A stretch of DNA of 20,272 bases from JAQSWP01 sp040255215 (GTDB taxonomy: Bacteria; Pseudomonadota; Alphaproteobacteria; Reyranellales; JAQSWP01). The notes under the pieces were generated by a model. That model was not told the DNA's origin. It did not search any database and was given only the letters and a program-made list of their open reading frames with translations. A program made the position numbers and the translations under genes. Positions 1 to 6,021 of this stretch are shown here, in pieces (position 1 is the stretch's first letter; each line of letters starts with the position of its first letter). The stretch spans positions 1-20,272 of the forward strand of contig JBDZUM010000075.1 of the NCBI GenBank assembly GCA_040255215.1, given 5' to 3'.

Positions 1-1
1 A

Positions 2-1006
2 ATGCGCGCCATCGTGTGCCGGAAATGGGGAACGCCCGAAGACCTGAAGATCGAGGACGTGCAACTGCCGGCGCTGCGGCCGGACCAGCTGCGCATCGAG
101 GTCAAGGCGGCGGGCGTCTCCTTCGCTTCCTCGCTGGTGATCGCCGGCAAGTACCAGCGCAAGCCGCCCTTCCCCTTCACGCCCGGCACCGAGATCACCG
201 GCGTCGTGCTGGAAATCGGCAGCGCCGTGACGCGCTTCAAGGCCGGCGATCGCGTGCTGGCCTGCGTCGACTGGGGCGGCATGGCCGAGCAGACCCTGGC
301 GCGCGAGGTCAACACCTACGCGCTGCCGTCGAAGATCGACTTCGCCACCGGCATCGGCCTGGCGACGTCGTACCCGACCTCAGCCGCCGCCCTGCTGTGG
401 CCGCATCTGCTGCACGTGCAGGCGGGGCAGACGCTGCTGGTGCATGGCGCGGCGGGCGGCGTCGGCATGGGCGCCTGCGAGATCGGCAAGGCGCTGGGCG
501 CGACGGTGATCGCCACGGCCGGCGGCCCGGAGAAAGTCGCCTTCGCGCTGGAGCACGGCGCCGATCACGGCATCGACTATCGCAAGGACGATTTCCGCGC
601 CGCCGTGCTCGACATCACCAAAGGCCGCGGCGTCGACGCGGTGTTCGACCCGGTGGGCGGCGACGTGTTCGACACCTCGCTGCGCTGCATGGCGCCGGAA
701 GCGCGCATCGCGCCGATCGGCTTCGCCTCGGGCCGCATCCCGCAGATCCCGGCCAACATATTGCTGGTCAAGAACCTGATCGTCACCGGCTTCAACTGGG
801 GCTACTACATCGGCTGGAGCCCCGACGACGTGCGCGAGCGCGAGTTCCCCAAGGTCAAGGCGGTGATGGACCGGCTGCACGACTGGACCGAAAGCGGCGC
901 CGTCAGACTCAGCCCGACGCAGACCTTCAGGCTCGACGAATGGCTGAAGGCCTACGAGGCGGTGCTGGGCCGCAGCGCCAAGGGCCGCGTCGCGCTGGCG
1001 CCGTAG
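2..1006 (+). CDS. NADPH:quinone oxidoreductase-like MDR family enzyme
   Basis: This is a 334-residue zinc-free medium-chain dehydrogenase/reductase of the quinone oxidoreductase group, expected to be a soluble NADPH-dependent reductase of quinones or activated enones/enoyl-CoAs. The N-terminal GroES-like domain has the family segment PFTPGTEITGVV near residues 59-70. The Rossmann domain carries the glycine-rich GAAGGVG at residues 149-155, followed by the AxxxGADHGIDY segment typical of the family. No structural-zinc cysteine cluster is seen. The length matches the family. The ATG is only the second base of the window, so its ribosome binding site cannot be seen and a slightly earlier start cannot be excluded. 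The gene converges on the reverse-strand DUF2167 gene, 18 bases away. The substrate is unknown; nearby acyl-CoA and aromatic-type enzymes make a catabolic role possible, by inference. Confidence 0.9.
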   Translation: MRAIVCRKWGTPEDLKIEDVQLPALRPDQLRIEVKAAGVSFASSLVIAGKYQRKPPFPFTPGTEITGVVLEIGSAVTRFKAGDRVLACVDWGGMAEQTLAREVNTYALPSKIDFATGIGLATSYPTSAAALLWPHLLHVQAGQTLLVHGAAGGVGMGACEIGKALGATVIATAGGPEKVAFALEHGADHGIDYRKDDFRAAVLDITKGRGVDAVFDPVGGDVFDTSLRCMAPEARIAPIGFASGRIPQIPANILLVKNLIVTGFNWGYYIGWSPDDVREREFPKVKAVMDRLHDWTESGAVRLSPTQTFRLDEWLKAYEAVLGRSAKGRVALAP

Positions 1007-1024
1007 CGCCCGGCGCCGGCCCCT

Positions 1025-1933
1025 CTAGTCGATCGGCCGGCGGGCGCGGCGGCGGCGCAGGAAGGCGCTGACGCCGCCGAACAGGGCGACGGCGGCGACG
1101 ATCCACAGTTTCTTCGCCGCCACCAGCACGGCCAGAATCGCGCCGAAGAAACCGGCCTTCTTCAGGACGCCGCCGGCGACCAGCGCCGCCAGCCCGTAGC
1201 CCGCGACCGCATCGACCGACGAATCGAACTCCTCGTAGCGATAGCCGGGCTTGAAGTTCACCTCGGCCATGACGCGCGGGATCGCGCGGCGGATGGTGTC
1301 GAGCTGCTCCATGCCGGCGACGAAGTTGAGCTCCAGCACGCCGTTGCGGCCCAGCGCGCGCAGATTGTAGTTCAGCGTGTTGCCGGTCTCGCCGTCGAAA
1401 TGCAGCTCCTTGGCCCAGTGCAGCTTGTGCGTCGCCTTGTCGTAATAGGGCGTGCTGGCCCAGCCGACCAGCTCGATGGCGGGATAGCCGCGTTTGCGGC
1501 GCTCCTCGTTGCTGTCGACGACGTCCTCGCGCATGGCTTCCAGCAATTCGGCGTAGTCGATGGCGTCGGCATCGTCGTCCTCGACGTAGCCCGACTTGTC
1601 GTAGCGCACCACGATGGCCCAGCTCTCGGGCGACAGCGGATCGACGTCGCGCGGCAGCAGCATGCCGAGCACGCCCGAGGCCGAGCCCTTGGGATTGTCC
1701 CACGCATCCTCGAGCAGGCGGCGCGCGTCGGCCGGGCCGAGATAGGCCAGGCTCGTGGCGTTGACCTCGGCGACCTCGCCCAGCGGCTGCAGCCCGCTCT
1801 TGAAGTCGAGCTGGCGGACGATGGTCTCGGGATCGTCCGCGGCGGGCAGGCGCTGGGCGCTGGCGGTGGCGCTCCACGTCGCGCTCCACAGAACGACGAG
1901 CAACGACAGAACGACTCCGATCGGACGCACCAT
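1025..1933 (-). CDS. DUF2167 family membrane protein
   Basis: This 302-residue protein has an N-terminal signal or anchor (about residues 5-27, ending ATASAQ), a globular region and a hydrophobic C-terminus with two likely membrane segments (about residues 235-285), closed by a run of arginines. The segments with GYPAIELVGWASTPYYD, HWAKEL and LNYNLRALGRNGVLELNFVA in the middle, and the GYGLAALVAGGVLKKAG region before the last membrane spans, are what I recognise as DUF2167, a family of unknown function. The start ATG follows a strong GGGGGAG Shine-Dalgarno with five-base spacing. An open frame continues far upstream, but that is an antisense-free shadow in GC-rich DNA. It is the last of six reverse-strand genes. 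No function is assigned. Confidence 0.85.
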   Translation of the reverse strand: MVRPIGVVLSLLVVLWSATWSATASAQRLPAADDPETIVRQLDFKSGLQPLGEVAEVNATSLAYLGPADARRLLEDAWDNPKGSASGVLGMLLPRDVDPLSPESWAIVVRYDKSGYVEDDDADAIDYAELLEAMREDVVDSNEERRKRGYPAIELVGWASTPYYDKATHKLHWAKELHFDGETGNTLNYNLRALGRNGVLELNFVAGMEQLDTIRRAIPRVMAEVNFKPGYRYEEFDSSVDAVAGYGLAALVAGGVLKKAGFFGAILAVLVAAKKLWIVAAVALFGGVSAFLRRRRARRPID

Positions 1934-2007
1934 GACCACTCCCCCTCTGCAGCCGGTCCGTTGCGATCCTGCCCCGGCGACGGCGGCGCCGGCTACTGGC
2001 AGAATTG

Positions 2008-3288
2008 TCAGGTGGGCAGATTCGCAGGATCGGTCGCCTTGCCGCCGGCCGCGACGATGCGCGGGAAGCCGCTGGCCAGCAGCCCGACCCACCAGCCCAG
2101 CGCGCCGGCCAGCAGATCGGGCAGGCCGCTCCAGTCGAACGGCGCGTCGGCGAAGAGCCAGGCAAGGGCTATCGCCGCGACGTGGTTGAACAGGGCGGCG
2201 ATCAGCAGCGCGCCCAGCAGCAGCGCCATCGATGGCCAGCCGCGCCAGCGCCCCAGTGTCCAGCCGCCCAGCAGGGCGTAGATGCCGGCGGCGAGGAAGC
2301 CCAGCACGCCGGCGACGAGCAGGCCGACGATCGGCGAGAACAGCACCATCAAGCCGGGTGCGCGCATGTCCTGCCCGGTGCCGCTGGCCAGCTCGCGCAG
2401 GCCGAAGGCCAGCACCATGGCGACGGCGGGGACGTAGTTCAGCACGGCGAAGAAGATGGACGACGAGGACGCGGCGTCTTCCATCAGGGCGCGCGGCGGC
2501 AGCCTTGCCTGCAGGGCGGCGCACCAGTAGCCGGTGACGATGGCGGGCACGATGCTGGCGACGACGATGGTGAAGCTGGCCAGCGAGGCGGAGCCGGCGA
2601 CCGCCTCGTCGAGGCTGTTGCTGATCAGCTCCAGCAGGGTCAGCGCCAGGGCGAAGACGAGCGCCAGGCGCAGGGCCGAGCGCAGCGGCCGGCGGCCGGC
2701 GAACAGGGCGGCGAAGGGTTCGCCGTGTCCGGCGGCCTCGCCGGAGAGCGATCGGCCAAGCACGAAATCCTGCACCGGGCCGACCAGCACGACGGCGACG
2801 CCGACCACCAGCAGGGCGGAGAAGACGCGGGCCGGGCGCAGCGAGTCGCCCAGCGCCTGCCAGAATTCGCCCTGCGCCATCAGGGTGAACACGACGCTGC
2901 CCAGCGCGGCGGCGACGACCACGAACCAGCGCCGCACGCGATCGCGCTCGGACAGCGGCAGCGGCGACGACCCGTCGGCCGGGCGCAGCAGCAGGATGTC
3001 GCGCAGGCCGGCGAAGAAGGCGGCCAGACGGGTGCGGGCGGCAAGCCGCAGCAACAGCAGCAGCAAGGCAAGGATCGCCGGCGCGGCCAGCGCGCCGATG
3101 GCGGCGTCGCGGGCGAAGGCCAGCCAGTCGTCGCGCTCGAAATGCACGTCGACGGCGATGGCGGCGGCGATGCCGATGGCCGCGGCCAGGCCCCAGCGCC
3201 AGCGCGCGCCGACGCACAGCGCCACGACGCAGACGAAGCCGAAGGCCCAGACGCCGAAGCCGAGCGCGATGACGACATGCTGGTCCAT
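2008..3288 (-). CDS. Polytopic integral membrane protein, unrecognised
   Basis: This 426-residue protein is dominated by about ten hydrophobic segments, for example around residues 5-25, 31-47, 63-85, 121-140, 157-178, 206-222, 237-260, 280-302, 315-340 and 365-390. A hydrophilic charged stretch lies at about 88-118 (PADGSSPLPLSERDRVRR), and another loop is near residues 180-205. I do not recognise the family; no transporter motif, catalytic motif or cofactor site is visible. The ATG at 3288 lies only two bases after the stop of the upstream reverse-strand gene, which indicates translational coupling. A longer open frame exists upstream but overlaps that gene, so the downstream ATG is preferred. 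The tight spacing suggests that the two products act together, by inference. Confidence 0.75.
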   Translation of the reverse strand: MDQHVVIALGFGVWAFGFVCVVALCVGARWRWGLAAAIGIAAAIAVDVHFERDDWLAFARDAAIGALAAPAILALLLLLLRLAARTRLAAFFAGLRDILLLRPADGSSPLPLSERDRVRRWFVVVAAALGSVVFTLMAQGEFWQALGDSLRPARVFSALLVVGVAVVLVGPVQDFVLGRSLSGEAAGHGEPFAALFAGRRPLRSALRLALVFALALTLLELISNSLDEAVAGSASLASFTIVVASIVPAIVTGYWCAALQARLPPRALMEDAASSSSIFFAVLNYVPAVAMVLAFGLRELASGTGQDMRAPGLMVLFSPIVGLLVAGVLGFLAAGIYALLGGWTLGRWRGWPSMALLLGALLIAALFNHVAAIALAWLFADAPFDWSGLPDLLAGALGWWVGLLASGFPRIVAAGGKATDPANLPT

Positions 3289-3290
3289 GC

Positions 3291-4124
3291 TCAACCGCCC
3301 GCTTCGCCGCCGCGCGCCAGCCGGCCGAGTTCGGCGTCGGACGCGTCCGCCCGATCGGCGCAGCTCTTGCGCAGATAGGTCAGGCCGCGGGCGCGCGCGA
3401 ACTCGGCGCCGTCGCTGCGTTCGAGATCGGCATGGCTGTCGGCGCGATAGGCATAGCCTTCGAGGCGGCCGCGGCAGTCGAACGCCAGGTCGGGCACGTG
3501 GAAATAGCGGATCCACGACAGCAGCGACACCGTCCAGGCCTCGAGATGACCGCGCAGATGCAGCGAGGGGCAGTCGACGTACCAGTCGGCGCCGCTCAGC
3601 CCGGGCGCTCTGATGCGGGCGCACCATTGCGGGCCGCGCGCGGCGGCGATCAGCCCGTCGAGAAAGGGAAACTCCTCGCAGCGCAGGAACACGAGGCTGA
3701 AGCGGTCCTCGCCCGGATAGAGCTCGCGCGGATCGTAGAAACGGAACTCGACGCCGCGCAAATGCAGGCGCGACACGCGGACATGCGGCCAGGAATGGCC
3801 CGGCGAGCGCACGACTTCAGGCGCCGGGTGCGCGGCGGCCGCCGCTTCGGCCAGGGCGGCGCGATCCTCCAGCAAATCGCCGCAGATCAGCACGTTGCCC
3901 TCGACGGTTTCGTCCCAGTGCCGCAGATCGGGGTCGACCGGCAGACCCTCGCCGCGGTCGGCGGCCAGCAGCTCGGAAACGCGGGGCAGCGGCGGCGGTG
4001 CGGCGCGGCGGGCGGCGCGACGGGCGGCGTGGGCGGCGGCCAGCGGCTCGATTTCCTCGAGCAGCCGGGCCTGGGCTGCGACATCGGCGCAGCGGCCTTT
4101 CCACGTGACCATCACCGACGACAT
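3291..4124 (-). CDS. Hypothetical protein, coupled to the membrane protein gene
   Basis: This 277-residue soluble-looking protein matches no family I recognise. An N-terminal helical stretch contains an Ala/Arg-rich tract (about residues 33-43), followed by PPPLPRVSELL. The C-terminal two thirds look well folded and are rich in Trp, Tyr and Cys (WCARIRAP, ADWYVDCPSLHLRGHLEAW, LSWIRYFHVPDL). No signal peptide or membrane span is seen. I chose the ATG at 4124: GGGAG lies six bases upstream, whereas the GTG one codon earlier would sit only three bases from it. It ends two bases before the membrane-protein start, so the two are almost certainly co-transcribed. Codon use is the same as its neighbours, so there is no sign of recent transfer. 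Confidence 0.7.
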   Translation of the reverse strand: MSSVMVTWKGRCADVAAQARLLEEIEPLAAAHAARRAARRAAPPPLPRVSELLAADRGEGLPVDPDLRHWDETVEGNVLICGDLLEDRAALAEAAAAAHPAPEVVRSPGHSWPHVRVSRLHLRGVEFRFYDPRELYPGEDRFSLVFLRCEEFPFLDGLIAAARGPQWCARIRAPGLSGADWYVDCPSLHLRGHLEAWTVSLLSWIRYFHVPDLAFDCRGRLEGYAYRADSHADLERSDGAEFARARGLTYLRKSCADRADASDAELGRLARGGEAGG

Positions 4125-4201
4125 CACGGTCTCCCGCAGGCGGCGTCGCGCCGCCCCGACAGGCTAGCAACCGGCGAACCCGATTGCCACCGCCCCTTGC
4201 G

Positions 4202-4513
4202 TCAGCGGCCGAGCAACTCGGCGGTGATGTCCTGACCCTCGTAGACGGCCATGCGCGTCGTCTCCGCCGCCAGCGCCCGCGCCGTCTTGACGAAGGCGCG
4301 CGCCTCGGCGTCGGCGAAATGCGCCGCCACAGCTTCCCGGTCGCGCCACAGCTCGACGAACACCAGCCGCAACGGGTTCTCCGCGTCGACATGCACGGCA
4401 TGGTGCAGGCAGCCATCCTCGGTGCGCGAGCGCACGCTGTGCGCGATGCACACGCGGCGCAGCTCGTCGAAGGTCCCGGGACGGGCCAGGATGGCGCCGG
4501 TGATGAGGATCAA
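4202..4513 (-). CDS. Antibiotic biosynthesis monooxygenase (ABM) domain protein
   Basis: This is a 103-residue single-domain protein of the dimeric alpha-beta barrel ABM family, whose members include cofactor-free quinol monooxygenases such as YgiN. The fold signature is visible: an opening beta strand (ILITGAILARPG), the EDGCLHHAVHVD segment, then LVFVELWRDREAVAAHFA near residues 50-66 and a C-terminal strand. The only usable start is TTG at 4513, since no in-frame ATG lies near the N-terminus. A GGAG seven bases upstream supports it. That GGAG belongs to the third copy of a 15-base repeat that begins at the end of the preceding gene. The gene follows the AhpD-like gene by 34 bases. The substrate is unknown; quinol oxidation is the best family-based guess. 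Confidence 0.85.
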   Translation of the reverse strand: MILITGAILARPGTFDELRRVCIAHSVRSRTEDGCLHHAVHVDAENPLRLVFVELWRDREAVAAHFADAEARAFVKTARALAAETTRMAVYEGQDITAELLGR

Positions 4514-4517
4514 GCGC

Positions 4518-4562
4518 CTGCTCCGCCGCCGCCTATTCCGCCGCCCCCTACTCCGCCGCCTG
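4518..4562 (-). repeat. Three tandem 15-base copies spanning the AhpD-like gene stop codon
   Basis: On the reverse strand the units read CAGGCGGCGGAGTAG (4562-4548), GGGGCGGCGGAATAG (4547-4533) and GCGGCGGCGGAGCAG (4532-4518). The first encodes the last five codons, including the stop, of the AhpD-like gene. The second repeats the stop in the same frame. The third has CAG instead of TAG and supplies the GGAG that serves as ribosome binding site for the TTG-started ABM gene. The exact 15-base period and shared GGCGGCGGA core indicate local duplication. Confidence 0.8.
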
Positions 4563-5009
4563 CGCCGGCTTGCGGTTGGGCAGGTCGGCGTGGAAGGCGA
4601 TGGCGATGCGGTTCCACGAGCTCATCAGGCCGACGGCGAAGATCAGGTCGGTCAGATCGCGCGGGCTGAAGGCCTTGCTGGCGCGCGCATAGAGTTCGTC
4701 GGGGACGCCGTCGCGGCAGACCGGCACCAGCGCCTCGACGATCTCCAGCGCGATGCGCTCGCGCTCGTCGAACAGCGATGCCGCCTCGCGCCAGCCGGCC
4801 AGCACGTCCATCTTGCGCTGGTCGAACTTCATCCCGCGCAGGGCGGTCGAATGCATGTCGAGGCAGTAGGCGCAGCCGTTGATCTGCGACACGCGCAGAT
4901 AGACTAGCTCGACCATCTGCTTGCCGAGCGGCGAGGCCGCCAGGTAGGCGCTGAGGCTGCGCTGGATCTTCACCGCCTCGGGGGCGTCTTCGTAGTACTT
5001 GGCGCGCAT
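4548..5009 (-). CDS. AhpD / carboxymuconolactone decarboxylase family protein
   Basis: This 153-residue protein is of the AhpD-like alkylhydroperoxidase core family. The diagnostic CxxC-x3-H motif is complete (C46, C49 and H53 in NGCAYCLDMHS), preceded by the helix ELVYLRVSQ (34-42). In characterised AhpD proteins this cysteine pair and histidine carry the peroxidase chemistry. The start ATG has GGAG six bases upstream. It lies 102 bases after the enoyl-CoA hydratase stop and before the ABM gene on the same strand. Carboxymuconolactone decarboxylases of aromatic degradation share the fold but usually lack the CxxC pair, so a thiol-dependent peroxidase or reductase is the more likely role. The true substrate is unknown. 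Confidence 0.9.
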   Translation of the reverse strand: MRAKYYEDAPEAVKIQRSLSAYLAASPLGKQMVELVYLRVSQINGCAYCLDMHSTALRGMKFDQRKMDVLAGWREAASLFDERERIALEIVEALVPVCRDGVPDELYARASKAFSPRDLTDLIFAVGLMSSWNRIAIAFHADLPNRKPAQAAE

Positions 5010-5111
5010 GGCTTGCTCCGTGAGTTGGAACTGGAACAGTGACGTGAAATCGGCGCGGCAGGCATGACGATTGCGAAGCCCTGACCGCCGAAGATCGCGG
5101 ACCCTCGCCGG

Positions 5112-5894
5112 TTATTTGCCCGTGAAGGCGGGCGGGCGCTTTTCCAGGAAGGCGCCGATGCCCTCGCGGAAATCCTCGGTCTGCATCAGGGGGAGAAGCT
5201 GCAGGAAGACGTGGTGGACATGCTCGTTGAAGGGCTCGTTCCAGCCCATGCGCATCATGCGCTTGGCCGCCTGCACGGCCAGCGGCGCGTTGGCGGCGAT
5301 CTCGGCGGCGATCTGGCGGGCGCGATGCAGCACGGCGGCATCGTCGGCGATCTCGGAGACCAGGCCGAGCTCGAGCGATTTCGCCGCGTCCAGCGTGCGG
5401 CCGGTGAAGATCAGCTCAGCGGCCTTCGACCAGCCGAGCAGGCGCGGCAGATGCCAGGTGCCGCCCGATTCGGGCACCACGCCGCGCTTGACGAAGGCGG
5501 CGGCCATCTTGGCCGAGCGCGCCATGACGCGGATGTCGCAACCCAGCGCCAAATCCATGCCATAGCCGGCGGCCGAGCCGTTGAGCGCGCAGATCACCGG
5601 CGTATCCATGGCGTGCAGCACGGTGGGCGGGGTGTTGCGCAGGTCGATATTGGTGCGGGTGACGCCGGAGCCGACCGAGATCGTGTCCTTGCCCTCGCGC
5701 TGGGCCTCCAGATTGAGCCCGGCGCAGAAGGCGCGGCCGGTGCCGGTCAGGATCGCCACCCGCACCTCGGGATCGTCGTTGGCCTGCTGCAGGCATTGCG
5801 TCAGCGCGCCCAGCATCGGGCCGGAGATGGTGTTCATGCGCTGCGGGGCGTTGAGGGTGATGGTAGCGACGTGATCGGCGACGGCGTAGAGCAC
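5112..5894 (-). CDS. Enoyl-CoA hydratase/isomerase (crotonase) with start region interrupted by an amber codon
   Basis: This is a 260-residue crotonase-superfamily enzyme acting on acyl-CoA thioesters. The N-terminal strand HVATITLNAPQRMNTIS, the oxyanion-hole segment GRAFCAGLNL and the segment ALNGSAAGYGMDLALGCDIRV are clear. The active-site region reads VPESGGTWHLPRLLG instead of the classic PGAGGT type, so hydratase or isomerase activity is not resolved. The C-terminus EKRPPAFTGK is typical and complete. The best-looking start is ATG at 5933 with GGAGG five bases upstream, but its third codon is TAG (5927-5925). The frame is open again immediately after it. I therefore give GTG at 5894 as the first usable start; it lacks a clear ribosome binding site. 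The core fold is preserved, so the protein may still be functional. It is divergent from the CoxL-like gene. Confidence 0.8.
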   Translation of the reverse strand: MLYAVADHVATITLNAPQRMNTISGPMLGALTQCLQQANDDPEVRVAILTGTGRAFCAGLNLEAQREGKDTISVGSGVTRTNIDLRNTPPTVLHAMDTPVICALNGSAAGYGMDLALGCDIRVMARSAKMAAAFVKRGVVPESGGTWHLPRLLGWSKAAELIFTGRTLDAAKSLELGLVSEIADDAAVLHRARQIAAEIAANAPLAVQAAKRMMRMGWNEPFNEHVHHVFLQLLPLMQTEDFREGIGAFLEKRPPAFTGK

Positions 5895-5938
5895 TTCGTC
5901 GGCGGCGGCCGTCAGCGTGGCGGGCTAGGACATGGTTT

Positions 5939-5943
5939 CCTCC
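5939..5943 (-). promoter_or_regulatory. Strong Shine-Dalgarno for the blocked ATG of the enoyl-CoA hydratase gene
   Basis: On the reverse strand GGAGG is followed by AAACC and ATG at 5933. It is one of the best ribosome binding sites in the window, yet the frame it opens reads Met-Ser-stop before continuing as the hydratase. The site shows where translation originally began. Confidence 0.75.
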
Positions 5944-6021
5944 ACAGCGCCTGCATCGGTCGGCGCTTTGCGCTATTCTCGACCGGCAAATCCCAGGGTT
6001 CAATCGAAAGCGGTGGCAGCG

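Noticed and set aside
1010..1019. CCGGCGCCGG palindrome between the convergent MDR and DUF2167 genes
   Set aside because: It is short with no T-run on either side; such G/C palindromes are common at this base composition.
1025..3217. Single 730-codon reverse frame joining DUF2167 to an upstream segment
   Set aside because: The upstream half is the wrong frame of the membrane-protein gene. DUF2167 has its own signal peptide, ATG and strong ribosome binding site at 1933.
5932..6021. N-terminal extension of the CoxL-like protein from ATG 5932
   Set aside because: The ATG overlaps the divergent hydratase start and lacks a ribosome binding site, and the added 30 residues do not resemble the family N-terminus. 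It cannot be excluded fully.
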